This document shows, piece after piece, positions 1 to 10,097 of a stretch of 64,000 nt of DNA. This DNA comes from Corythoichthys intestinalis (taxonomy: Eukaryota; Chordata; Actinopteri; Syngnathiformes; Syngnathidae). Below the pieces are notes generated by a model. That model had not been told where the DNA came from. It made no database searches and worked only from the letters and a program-made list of their open reading frames with translations. Within the stretch, counting starts at the first letter, position 1; each line of letters opens with the position of its first letter. A program made the translations under genes and the position numbers. The DNA is taken from the NCBI RefSeq assembly GCF_030265065.1, contig NC_080400.1, positions 52,499,001-52,563,000 on the forward strand, written 5' to 3'.

Positions 1-59
1 CTGAAATGTGGCAAAAGGTTGCAAGGTTCAAGGGGGCCGAATACTTTTGCAAGGCACTG
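1..59 (+). mobile_element. Right end of a Tc1-like element cut by the window edge
   Basis: These bases match the last bases of the Tc1 element at 10098-11722 almost exactly, ending in GCACTG followed by a TA at 60-61. The rest of the element lies outside the window. The orientation follows the transposase direction in the other copy. Confidence 0.85.
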
Positions 60-61
60 TA

Positions 62-749
62 TATCCTCTGGTTGTCCTATGTCTCTTACCGTTCTTAGGG
101 GTAATTTAGTTAGCTTTGTGCAGCGAACAGAAACAGAACAGAAACGGTAACAGTGGCTGTCAGATACCATTGTAATTCTTTTCAGGTCATTCATTGTCAG
201 ACAGAAGCAGTATGGCACAACATTACGCTAAAAAAATAAGTTAAAAATATAAAAATGGCTTATCTCTTTGTCCTCTGAAAGACTATCACAACCCAACAAA
301 ACGTTTACTGCAAATGAAATGTGAATGGATTCACTGAGCTTGTGTTAAAGTCCGCGCAAGTTGATTCGGTCTTCACATTTTTTTCCTTCCGAGTTTTTGG
401 TTTCCGGAAACGTATGAAGAACACATCCTTCATGTGTCTTAATGTCTTGAGTCGTTTCTACAAGTTCCAAAAAAGCAATGCGTGATCGGCAAGTTTGTTT
501 TTGAAAGACTACCGGAGAAAAGTGGCACAAATTTCGTTGTTTCTATGCGAGGGCGGGTCTATAATGTCCCACTTCGGCTTTACTTCCGCTTTACGATGCG
601 ACGTCACGGTCTAAAAATAGCATGCATGCGGTACGCCATTGCCACCAGAGGGAATATGGGGCTGGAATCACAAAGATGCTCCCCAAAAAGGTGACAAATC
701 TGGGGACGCCATTTTGTAGCTAGGCTAGGGGGTGGGTTTTCGCTAGTGC
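62..749. other. Non-coding stretch, no gene recognised
   Basis: Only short unrelated open frames are present. Around 595-720 the sequence is GC-richer, with a GACGTCAC motif at about 601, which could be promoter-like, but no TATA box or exon follows. No transposon end was recognised. Confidence 0.4.
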
Positions 750-854
750 CTAACATCACATTAAAACAATTTTACTCTGACGTTAACGTTATTATTCACT
801 TTTATTGATTCCGTTAAAAAATAGTATTGATTCCGTTAAAAAATAGTAGACATA

Positions 855-2299
855 CAGTTGTGGTCGAAAGTTTACATACACTTGTGAAGAACATAATGTC
901 ATGACTCTCTTGAGTTTCCAGTTATTTCTACAACTCTGATTTTTCTCCGATAGAGTGATTGGAACAGATACTTCTTTGTCACAAAAAACATTCATGAAGT
1001 GTGGTTCTTTTATGACTTTATTAGGGGTTAAAAGAAAAAGTGATCTAATCTGCTGGGTCAAAAATATACATACATGGATCTGAAAAAGCGAATCATTAAC
1101 TTGAACAAGTCAGGAAAGTCACTTGGAGCCATTTCAAAGCAGCTGCAGGTCCCAAGAGCAACAGTGCAAAAAATTGTTTGTAAGTTTAAAGTGCATGGCA
1201 CTGTTTTGTCACTGCCACGATCAAGAAGAAAACGCAAGCTATCACCTGCTGCTGAGGGAAAATTGGTCAGGAGGGTGAAGATTCAACCGAGAATCACCAA
1301 AAAGCAGATCTGCCAAGAATTAGAAGCTGCTGGAACACAGGTGTCAGTGTCCACAGTCAAGCGTGTTTTGCATCTCCATGGACTGAGAGGCTGCCGTGCA
1401 AGAAGGAAGCCCTTGCTCCAAAAGCGGCACCTTAAGGCTCGACTGAAGTTTGCTGCTGATCACATGGACAAAGATAAGACCTTCTGGAGGAAAGTTCTGT
1501 GGTCAGACAAAACAAAAATCGAGCTGTTTGGCCACAATGCTCAGCAATATGTTTGGAGGAGAAAATGTGAGGCCTTTAACCCCAAGTACACCATGCCTAC
1601 CGTCAAGCACGATGGTGGTAGTATTATGCTGTGGGGCTGTTTTGCTGCCAATGGAACTGGTGCTTTACAGAGAGTAAATGGGATAATGAAGAAGGAGGAT
1701 TACCTTCAAATTCTTCAAGATAACCTAACGTCATCAGCCCGAAGATTGGGTCTTGGGCGCAGTTGGGTGTTCCAACAGGACAATGACCACAAACACACAT
1801 CAAAAGTGGTAATCGAATGGCTAAATCAGGCTAGAATTAAGGTTTTCGAATGGCCTTCCCAAAGTCCTGACTTAAACCCCATTGAGAACTTGTGGACAAT
1901 GCTGAAGAAACAAGTCCATGTCAGAAAGCCATCAAATTTAACTGAACTGCACCAATTCTGTCAAGAGGAGTGGTCAAAGATTCAACCAGAAGCTTGCCAG
2001 AAGCTTGTGGATGGCTACCAAAAGCGCCTAATTGAAGTGAAAATGGCCAAGGGACATGTTTCCAAATATTAGTGCTGCTGTATGTATATTTTTGACCCCG
2101 CAGATTTGATCACTTTTTTCTGTTCACCCATAATAAAGTCATAAAAGAACCAAACTTCATGAATGTTTTTTGTGACAAAGAAGTATCTGTTCCAATCACT
2201 CTATCAGAGAAAAATCAGAGTTGTAGAAATAACTGGAAACTCAAGAGAGCCATGACATTATGTTCTTCACAAGTGTATGTAAACTTTTGACCACAACTG
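855..2299 (+). mobile_element. Tc1-like DNA transposon, nearly intact
   Basis: The element starts CAGTTGTGGTC and ends GACCACAACTG, flanked by TA at 853-854 and 2300-2301, which is the Tc1/mariner target. Terminal inverted repeats are long (about 210 bp). An inner repeat of the end, GGGTCAAAAATATACATAC, lies next to the gene on both sides, giving an IR/DR-type layout. It carries one uninterrupted transposase. A second, shorter copy is at 50083-51335 on the opposite strand. Confidence 0.93.
1074..2072 (+). CDS. Tc1-like transposase, full-length open frame
   Basis: This 332-residue frame would catalyse cut-and-paste transposition at TA sites in the nucleus. Residues 1-110 form the paired-like double helix-turn-helix DNA-binding part, with a basic linker RSRRKRK at about 50-56. 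The catalytic DDE domain follows: D145 in VLWSDKTKIE, D236 in FQQDND and E271 in NPIENLW. This gives exactly 34 residues between the second D and the E, the DD34E spacing of the Tc1 family. The length is typical (about 340). Compared with the copy at 50157-51113, it has SDKT instead of SDET and NDHK instead of NDPK. Those changes sit beside catalytic residues and may weaken it. No stop or frameshift is seen. Confidence 0.93.
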   Translation: MDLKKRIINLNKSGKSLGAISKQLQVPRATVQKIVCKFKVHGTVLSLPRSRRKRKLSPAAEGKLVRRVKIQPRITKKQICQELEAAGTQVSVSTVKRVLHLHGLRGCRARRKPLLQKRHLKARLKFAADHMDKDKTFWRKVLWSDKTKIELFGHNAQQYVWRRKCEAFNPKYTMPTVKHDGGSIMLWGCFAANGTGALQRVNGIMKKEDYLQILQDNLTSSARRLGLGRSWVFQQDNDHKHTSKVVIEWLNQARIKVFEWPSQSPDLNPIENLWTMLKKQVHVRKPSNLTELHQFCQEEWSKIQPEACQKLVDGYQKRLIEVKMAKGHVSKY

Positions 2300-2455
2300 T
2301 ACAATTACAATAGACATACATATTAAGGTATGAGTAATACTTTGGCCTTAATAATTTTAGAGGTTATGGAATTAGCCTGTCAGTTAACAATGTTGGTTGC
2401 AAAGATATTAGGATCCATCAGGTGTCACCGTTCAGGCAATGGAGTGGCACAGCGT

Positions 2456-4311
2456 CTATGGAGATAGAATAGTGCCAAAAGAAGTGAGGTTGTAAAATGA
2501 AAATTATTTTTAATATTTTTAATATTTTTTTCCAATTTTAACTAAAAAAACACTTGTATTTCCAAAAATTTGCGTTGTAAAATAAACATGAAAAAAACTC
2601 GAAGGAATAAATTGTTCTACAAGTTGTTTTTTTCTGTTTGCAAGTATTTTTTTTTTGTTCTACAGGTGTTTTTTCTTCACTATGAGTTAAAAATTACCAA
2701 TTACGAGTGCACAAGTTTTGTCACATTCTTGTCGAGTTTTATGAGCCAAAAAAGATACTCTTAACCTAGTTTCAAAATAAAAAATACCTGTAAAATGACT
2801 CATTTTAACTTGTAAAACAAAAAAACACAACAACTTGTATTTCCAAGTTTTGCGTTGTGAAATAAAGATGAAAAAAACACAATTTAAAAAAATGTTATTT
2901 GACCGTCGTTGAAAGGATTGATACGAAAATCATGAAAATTGCAATAAAATACGTCAGGTGTACAAAAAAAAAAACCTACTTGTACATCGAAATAATCTGT
3001 TGTAAAACAAACAAAAGATAGCATTCCAAAAAAGACGTCAGGAACACAATCTAGTGAATAGTTCTTCGGGTGTTTTTTCTATAACCCTTGAGCCGAATAT
3101 TACATTATATGTAATTTTTTGATGGTTTTTGTTTTTACATCAAAGAGAAAGCATAGGGGGGAAAACACAACGAATGTTAAATATTTCCTAGGTTCTTAAA
3201 ACAGGCAGACGTTCCAAATGCAACTTTGCCGTCATTTCTAAACCTTTGCATTAAGTAGCCAAAGAACTTGAATGCACGTGACTCGAAAATACATAATATG
3301 TAACCATTGACTACCATTATAATTCATAAATTTGGATTTATTGTACACCTGACGTATTTTATTGCAATTTTCGTGATTTTCGTATCAATCCTTTCAACAA
3401 CCGTCAAATATAACATGTGAGACGGATATAGTGTATTTACACCTCTACCCCTGCAGGTGGCGCAAGAGACCACTAAATGATTTTGCATGCAAACTCCATA
3501 CTGTTTAAAAGGTGGATTTTCCGCTACTTTTGGTATTGCCATGCCTGCTGATGGTCGCTCACACCTGGTCGTGAAGAACTATTCACTAGATTGTGTTCTC
3601 AACGTCTTTTTTTGACCAAGACTTGGAATGATAGTTTTGTGTTTGTGTTTTACAACGGATTATTTCGATGTACAAGTAGTTTTTTTCGTCTATGGTTACA
3701 AGTGACTTTTGTCTCTGAAAACGCGACAAGGGGGAGACAAAACTCGTGAGGTTGTAATTGGTGGTTTTTAATCTGTAGCAAACAAAAAACACCCGTAGAA
3801 CAATAAATAAATAAATAAATTTAAAAAAAAACAAAAAATTGGTAAATGGAGAAAAAACACTTGTAGAATTTTTTTTTTACATTGTGTTTTTTTCATGTTT
3901 ATTTCACAACACAAAAAACTGGAAATACAAGTTGTTGTTTTTTTTGTTTTAAAGTTAAAAATGGTCATTTTACAGGTATTTTTTTTATTTGAAAACTAGG
4001 TTACGAGTGTCTTTTTTGGCTCATAAAACTCGACAAAAATGTGACAAAACTTGTGCACTTGTAATTGCTAATTTTCAACCCGTAGTGAAGAAAAAACACC
4101 TGTAGAACAAACAAACAAACAAAAAAAATAATACTTGCAAACAGAAAAAAAAAAACTTGTAGAACAGCTTATTCCTTCGAGTTTTTTCATGTTTATTTTA
4201 CAACGCAAAATTTGGAAATACAAGTGTTTTTTTTAGTTAAAATTGGTCATTTTACAGGGATTATTTTCATTTTACAACCTCACTTCTTTTGGCACTGTTC
4301 TATCTCCATAA
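2456..4311. mobile_element. 1.9-kb palindromic (long-TIR / foldback-like) element without a gene
   Basis: The outer arms are inverted copies: TATGGAGATAGAATAGTGCC at the left is answered by GGCACTGTTCTATCTCCATA at the right. The symmetry continues inward for about 600 bases (TGAAGGAATAA/TTATTCCTTCGAG blocks, ACTTGTATTTCCAA blocks, CTTGTACATCGAAATAAT and its inverse at 3655-3675). A sub-block at 2890-2965 has its inverse displaced to 3335-3415, so the centre is itself rearranged. The matching position in the duplicate promoter (about 63130) lacks the whole block, so it is an insertion. No transposase frame is present. The superfamily is uncertain; long TIRs recall MuDR or foldback elements. 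Confidence 0.75.
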
Positions 4312-4471
4312 GTATCGACATGCATCAGTGCACTGCTCCCAACGTGACGAAACCCACTCTCGATGCCCCGTCAACCCACCATACTTTTGCTATTTGTTTA
4401 CTGTATGTGCTTGCGTGCACGAAGCGTATTTTGCCGCCTGTCATGGCGGCGGAGGCGCGTCGCGAATAGCG

Positions 4472-4479
4472 TGACGTCA
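4472..4479 (+). promoter_or_regulatory. CRE-like site TGACGTCA in the CXADR-like promoter
   Basis: A perfect TGACGTCA palindrome lies about 50 bp upstream of the TATA box. It is conserved in the duplicate promoter at 63238-63245. CREB/ATF binding is known for this consensus; use here is inferred. Confidence 0.55.
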
Positions 4480-4527
4480 CAAAAAAGGGTTCCTTTGAAC
4501 TCTTTGATCCTTTGATCCTCTCGTCCC

Positions 4528-4534
4528 TATATAA
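4528..4534 (+). promoter_or_regulatory. TATA box of the CXADR-like gene
   Basis: TATATAA is followed about 30 bp later by the start of the conserved exon-1 stretch. The duplicate copy reads ACATACG at this place, so the box is not kept there. Confidence 0.6.
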
Positions 4535-4559
4535 GGTATGGTTTTACGCTATGAATTAG

Positions 4560-5092
4560 TACACTAAAAGCCAAAGAAGCAGACAAGTGTTGCTGTCGTT
4601 GGTGTGCATCTTCCTTCCTAAAGATAAGCAGGTAAGAAATCCAAACTTTTTTCATGAAAAACATTGTCTATTGATCATGTTTCCACTTGAGCTAAATAAT
4701 GCAGTCTTCCGTTATATACTATACATATATATGTATATATTTTTATTTGATAGTCTAACCATTGCTGACTTTTACATTTGTAATAATGCAAAAAAAAAAA
4801 AAAAACATCGATGTCAGTTATTAGCTTTTTTTTTTTTTACACTTGTAATGAAAAAAATAATTGCTGATGTCAATTGTATGTTTTCATTTAAAGTGTAAAC
4901 ATTAGTGTTTGAAAACATTTAAACTTAAAATTAGGCAAAATACATGTAACTGATGTAAGTCTTCTGTTTTCCATTAGTTTTTACACTTGTAATGAAAATA
5001 TAATTGCTGATGTCAAGTCTATGCTTTATAGTGATAGAAAAAAAAGAAAAAACATGTTATTGATTCCAATATCTTTTTGTTTTTCTTGCCAG
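4560..5092 (+). other. 5'-UTR exon (about 4560-4631) and first intron (4632-5092) of the CXADR-like gene
   Basis: The proposed non-coding exon ends AAGCAG before GTAAGA at 4632, a good donor. The intron ends TTTTTCTTGCCAG at 5092, a good acceptor with a pyrimidine tract, seven bases before the start codon. Inside the intron a block with ACACTTGTAATGAAAA and ATTGCTGATGTCAA occurs twice (about 4835-4873 and 4977-5017). The exon-1 sequence is conserved at 63325-63386. Confidence 0.55.
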
Positions 5093-5099
5093 TGTATAC

Positions 5100-5954
5100 A
5101 TGGTGATAATGTGGCACCTCCTTTGGCCTTCTGTCCTCCTGGGATTGTTTTTCAACATTTGTCCAGCATGCCCCCTGGAAATTCAGAAGGAAAAGAACCA
5201 CTACCACGTCGCCAGGGGGTCAAGTATCCAGCTACCCTGTGCGTACACTCATACCGTGGACTCTCAGCAGGACACGAAGATCTTGTGGAGTATCGTGTCT
5301 GCAGACCGATACGAGCAGCCCATCATTTGGTTTACAGGCGACCGCTTGTATTCTGATTTGTACAAACCAATGGAGGGGAGGGTCAACTTCACATCAGCGG
5401 ATCCCCAAAATGGAGACGCGTCTATCAAAATCCAAGATGTACGTCTGTCAGACATGAAGATTTACCGCTGTATGGTAAAGAAGTTACCCGAACTGAAACT
5501 GAAGACCTTTGAGCTGACGGTCATGGAGGCACCAAGTCAGCCTCTGTGCAGTGTGGATAAAGAAGAGAACAGTATGACACTGAAATGCAGATCAATGCAC
5601 GGCACCCCACCTTTGCATTACATCTGGTCCAAGACCAGCGGAAATAAGGTCTTGCCTATTCAGGCCACTGTGGACCCCACAGGAGCCACCTTGCATTGGA
5701 ACATCACCGAGCGGGAGTGTGGAAGCTATCGCTGCACAGTGGAAAGTATGGTGGGCACCAAACACTGTGACCTTCACCTCAACTGTTCGCTGCCCCGTGA
5801 CAGCAATGTGGGCAGTCCACTATTAATGACAACCACTGCAGTCATTGCTATCGTCGTCGCTGTCACCACGCTCTTCGTTGTTACAGTTGTCCTTGCCGTA
5901 CTCCTCTACCGCAAAGGAAAAAAGCAATCCAAGGACATTAATATCGCAATGTAA
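5100..5954 (+). CDS. CXADR-like immunoglobulin-superfamily membrane protein
   Basis: A 284-residue type I membrane protein of the CTX/CXADR family, which acts in cell-cell adhesion at junctions. A hydrophobic signal peptide covers residues about 5-22. A V-set domain has C47, W63 and C124 (IYRC), with the CXADR-like tract GDRLYSDLY, GRVNFTS and GDASIKI. A C2-set domain has the four cysteines C150, C163, C212 and C223 seen in CXADR. N-glycosylation sites are at N96, N201 and N228. One membrane helix (about 242-269) is followed by only about 15 basic residues, so the long tail and PDZ-binding end of CXADR are absent. The coding part is one exon, whereas vertebrate CXADR is split, which suggests a retrocopy that gained or kept a 5'-UTR intron. 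The start is the first ATG after the acceptor; an in-frame ATG at 5109 is an alternative. The coding frame is open, so it may be functional. Confidence 0.85.
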   Translation: MVIMWHLLWPSVLLGLFFNICPACPLEIQKEKNHYHVARGSSIQLPCAYTHTVDSQQDTKILWSIVSADRYEQPIIWFTGDRLYSDLYKPMEGRVNFTSADPQNGDASIKIQDVRLSDMKIYRCMVKKLPELKLKTFELTVMEAPSQPLCSVDKEENSMTLKCRSMHGTPPLHYIWSKTSGNKVLPIQATVDPTGATLHWNITERECGSYRCTVESMVGTKHCDLHLNCSLPRDSNVGSPLLMTTTAVIAIVVAVTTLFVVTVVLAVLLYRKGKKQSKDINIAM

Positions 5955-6106
5955 TTAGATGTTGTTAATTTGTTAATGCTATTGATATGTGATTGTTATT
6001 GATATCACAAGATAGCAGTGATATCACAATTGTCGAGATTGTTTGTTATGTTAAATCTTTTCCCACAATGGCATTTTGAATCTCCCTTTACTCATCTGTT
6101 GAATCT

Positions 6107-6112
6107 ATTAAA
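6107..6112 (+). terminator. Likely poly(A) signal ATTAAA of the CXADR-like gene
   Basis: ATTAAA lies about 150 bp after the stop codon and is followed by a T-rich stretch. AATAAA at about 6294 is an alternative. Confidence 0.4.
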
Positions 6113-6846
6113 CATGTTTGATGTTATTACCAGTATGTCAGATGTCTTTTTTTAATACACTTGTAAAAGTTGAAATTGACAGAAAACTTAAACGCATTTT
6201 GTAAAGAAAAACATCACCAACTTCATGCTAACACCTAATGGATAACTGCTCTTTATCTTGACTGATGTTAAGTTGCTGCAAATACATTAGTAAAATAAAA
6301 CTCGCTAGCAGTAGATATTCTCCTTCAAATAATGAATACTTACAAACGCTGTAGTAAACCATAAAAACAGGTGACACAACACTACTTCAAAGCTTATATT
6401 CCTCCTAACGTGTGAAAAATTAGTGGTAACAATAAAATTAAATCTCGACTTTCATAATGTGTGCGCCACACTGCCCCTAAGAGGCCAGACTCCTACACAG
6501 CAGCAAAACTAGTTAATTTTTGATTGTTTTGCATTGATATTATTAAACATTATTTTTAATAACATTTATTGAAAACCTGAGGCAACACCCACTGACATGA
6601 CAAAAAATTGGGTGAGCCATTTTTGATAGTTAACGATGGCAAAAACAGCTAGAAAGAATATACCCATTTACTAGGTGTATTTATCATTTCTTATTGAGGG
6701 AATTTATTCTTATTACTTTTTAATATCTCCAAATTGTACAGATTTAGTGATTTGAAAGGTGTATCTCTCATTTGTTGGAATATACATAAACTGTATTTTG
6801 ACCAAACATGAGTAGGAATAAAAAAAAATTGCCACAGGCATTATTG
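6113..6846. other. AT-rich flank, no gene seen
   Basis: No conserved reading frame or repeat end was recognised. The stretch is 3' flank of the CXADR-like gene up to the hAT target site. Confidence 0.4.
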
Positions 6847-7183
6847 TTATATATAAAGATGCACCGATAGCGATACTAGTATCGGCAGTGGGTGCCGATC
6901 CGGCCCAAATGGTGGTATCGGTATCAACGAGTACCAACAAACAACGCGCCGATGCCATTTACCGGGCGGTAAACGCATAACACAGCTTTTTTTCTCCTAA
7001 GGCCACGCAGCTGTTTTTCTCCTGAAAGTCACTGCACTCTGTGTTGTGTTATGACACGTGATCACTTTGCATGCCAATCAGCTATCACTATTGACCTGCT
7101 CCAGACCAATTAGAGCGGGGCAATAGCCGCTCTCCTACAATGCTGAGGCGGCGTCTTCAAACGAAGGAAAAAACAAGGAAAAC

Positions 7184-9358
7184 ATGTCGGCGGTATGGCA
7201 ATATTTTAGCATCGAAACTCCCTCCAGTACAGTGGCTGCATGTGAAATTTGCGGCCTGAAGGTTTCGAGAGGTGGGGTTAAACCGTCCAGTTTCAACACC
7301 TCGAACCTGATAAAACATTTGAGGACGCAACATACGAACGAACACAAAAAGTTTGAGGCAGCAACTGCTAGCAAGAGAAAGGCTGATGATGGACCACAGC
7401 AACAAAGCCTGGTCGATTTATTTCAGCGGAAGGAGCAGTGGGACGAGAGAGGTGAAGCAGCAAGACGGATGTCCGAAAAAATCACCGAAATGACTGTTCT
7501 TTGTAACCTGCCCCTTGCCTTTGTTGAAAGCGTGGGATTCCGGCATTTTATGGCTCACGCAGTACCCAGATATAAGGTCCCAAGTCGTAAATACATTACG
7601 GAGACAACTATCCCTGCACTAAAAAATAAGGTAACCAATCATGTTTTAGAAAAGCTGGAGAAGGCAGGGGCTATAAGCTTTTCAACCGACATCTGGAGCA
7701 GCCAAGTCTCACAACTTTCCTTGCTAAGCTTGACTGCCCACTGGGTGGACTTTGAAACATTCATGCTGCAAAACGTCGTACTTCATGCGAATGAGTTCAA
7801 GGGATCACACACCGGCGAAGCTATTGCAGGAGCAATAGAGCACATGCTGCACAATTGGAGCATACCGAAGTCAAAGGTAACGTTTGTCTACTTCACTTTT
7901 CTTGTCTTTTATTGAAAGAAATGCCGCAGCAATTTGAGACCTGTTTTAAAAGTGCCGTAAAAGTAAGCTAAGCTAAGTTGTGCGTGTGCGTGTCTAGTGC
8001 ACGTAGAGCGAGGCTGATAGAGAGACACTATGTTGTGGTCAATTATTATTATCAAATTAATATTATTATCATTATTATTAAAAGGTCCATGCCATTGTTC
8101 GGGACAATGCGAGCAATATGAAGAAGGCCATGAGGGACCTGGGAATCTCCGGCCTGGGATGCTTTTCGCACTTGATTCAACTCGTGGTACACGATGGAGT
8201 GCTGTCCCAGTGAAGTGTGACGGATGTGCTGGCCTGTGGGAGAAAAATAGTTGGGCATTTTAAACATTCCCCATTGGCCACATCAAGGCTTGAAACTGTC
8301 CAGATGGGACTGGGAATGCCAGTCAAACGTCTGATTCAAGATGTTACCACTCGCTGGAATAGCACCTTTTATATGACTGCGAGCCTGCTGGAGCAAAAGA
8401 ATGCCATCTCCATCTATGCTGCTGACCACCAGCTCCCAGCAACACTGACAGCTAGCGACTGGTCCTTGCTGGAGAAAATTAACACGCTTCTGGCTCCATT
8501 TGAAGAGATCACAAAACAGATTAGCTTCGCCACCTCCACCGCCTCAGAGGTAATCCCCTCAGTTGTTGTCCTGAAGCGTCTGTTGGCCAAACAGACCACA
8601 GAGGACAGCGGGATAAAAACAATAAAGGCAACTCTTCTAGCTGCTATGGTCACAAGATTGTAGACTGTCGAGGAGGAGCCCTTGTACTCTGTTGCAACCA
8701 TATTAGACCCACTTTACAAAGACAGGTATGTTCAATTGTGTGTTGTACAGTGGAAAGTTTAAACATCCAGTGCTAGTGTGTTGTTTAATCAATCCAGGGC
8801 TAAACAACAGCATATTGAGCTAACAACTATATTTTGCTATTCTGTTTACTTTCTTACTGCAGATACTTCACAAGTGCAGAGAAGAGCAAGCTTGCAAGAA
8901 GTGCACTGACCAAAGAACTGGAGATAAATCTGTCATCAAGGCAGAAAACTACAACCGAGAAAGCAGACTCAGCCAGTAAGACCCCGCTGATGACAACAGA
9001 GCCCAGCACAAGTAGCTGGTTTACAGGGCTGCATGAGGAAGTCCTGCAAGAGCATGCTGCTGAAAAAGGTGGGGCCAGCAGCACATCTACTCAGGTACAG
9101 ATAGACACATATTTGGCTGAGAAAACAATTCACCACACAGAGAGCCCATTTGAGCACTGGGTAAAAAATAAAGAACGGCTCCCCTCCCTGGCTTCTACAG
9201 CTGCAAAGTTTCTCTCCGCTCCCTCCACCAGTGTTGATAGTGAGAGGCTTTTCAGCACAGCTTCTAATATACTTGATGAGAAGAGGAATAGGCTGTCAGG
9301 AGAAACAAAAAATGTAGAAACACTAATCTTCCTTAAAAAAATCTGCCAATGTACCTAA
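7184..9358 (+). pseudogene. hAT transposase (ZBED-like), exons 7184-7876, 8085-8725, 8873-9358
   Basis: Exon 1 starts with a BED zinc finger (CEIC, then HLRTQH) and continues into the hAT catalytic region (SFSTDIWSS). Splicing at CAAAG/GTAACG and AAAAG/GTCCATG joins SK to VHAIVRDNASNMKKAM, a conserved hAT block. Exon 2 continues to LDPLYKDR and splices in phase 2 at 8725/8873. Exon 3 ends with the hAT dimerisation domain (LPSLASTAAKFLSAPSTSVDSER, then LSGETKNVETLIFLKK). Two in-frame stops break exon 2: TGA at 8211-8213, probably from CGA, and TAG at 8661-8663. So the source enzyme was near complete, but this copy is inactive. Confidence 0.88.
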
Positions 9359-9946
9359 AGTTGAACCCCAAAGACTTGAATCCTCAAGAGGACTGACTCA
9401 GTAAACACTATTAGGTGTTATGTTACAGATGTGTCCCCAATGTCAACTTTTTTTTCTCCATTGCTTGTTTTAGTTTCTTCAAGTTTGGATTTTGCAATTG
9501 GAACGTGAAGAACTTGTGAGGATACTAATAATGCTAAATGGTCTTTTATGTATTTTACCAAATTCTGGCTGCACTTTAAGTATTGCACATCGGCCTAGTT
9601 AAAGCCTAGGAAGAAATGATTATCTGTTTTGTTCTTACCTCAGCTCTTTATACTGCTCTCACATATACCTCATTAGGTATATTGTTTGTTATTTTACTTT
9701 CTTACTGTTACACTAGTATTATGTATGTTATAATTTCATTCAAGTTGCACTGATTGGCCTTTGAGAGCCAAAACTCAGGGTTTAAAATAAGTTATTCAGT
9801 TCAGAGTTTATTATTGTTATTGTTGTGCAATAAAAAGTTCTACTGTATTCACTTTGTATTAGTCTTTCACCTGTTTCACAAAGGTAAGCAGCAGCCCGAC
9901 AAAGCCATGATAGCAATGATTTCACATCCAATTATGTAGCTCTTTG

Positions 9947-10006
9947 GAAAAAAAAAAAAAAAAAAAAAAAATAAGAAAAAAAAAAAATATATATATATAT
10001 ATATAA
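9947..10006. repeat. Poly-A and (AT)n microsatellite
   Basis: A run of A with one T and G interruption passes into (AT)n, inside the 3' part of the hAT element. Confidence 0.9.
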
Positions 10007-10097
10007 ATGGGGTGGTATCGGTATGGTATCGGCCGATACTGCACAGCCAGGTATCGGTATCGGGGCCAAAAAAATGGTATCTGTGCAACACTAGTTA

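Larger units (their letters stand above)
750..4640 (+). repeat. Duplicated segment, copy A (promoter and exon 1 of the CXADR-like gene)
   Basis: Apart from two insertions (855-2299 and 2456-4311), this segment aligns by eye with 62911-63410. Shared landmarks in order are CTAACATCACATTA, GAATTAGCCTG followed by CAGTTAACAATGTT, GATCCATCAGGTGTCAC, TATCGACATGCATCAGTGC, GCGTGACGTCAC, CTCTTTGATG/C, CTCTCGTCCCTA and the exon-1 stretch CAAAGAAGCAGACAAGTG. It therefore represents an old tandem or local duplication covering promoter and first exon. Confidence 0.85.
6855..10093 (+). mobile_element. hAT element with a three-exon BED-finger transposase, decayed
   Basis: The left end reads TAAAGATGCAC and the right end, read outward, TAGTGTTGCAC: imperfect short terminal inverted repeats. 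The ends are rich in ATCGGTATCGG motifs on both sides. The 8-bp target duplication is GTTATATA at 6847-6854. At the right it is split as GTTA (10094-10097) plus TATA (11725-11728) because a Tc1 has inserted into it. Removing the Tc1 and one TA restores a perfect match. The 3' part contains a poly-A/(AT)n stretch at 9947-10006. Confidence 0.88.
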
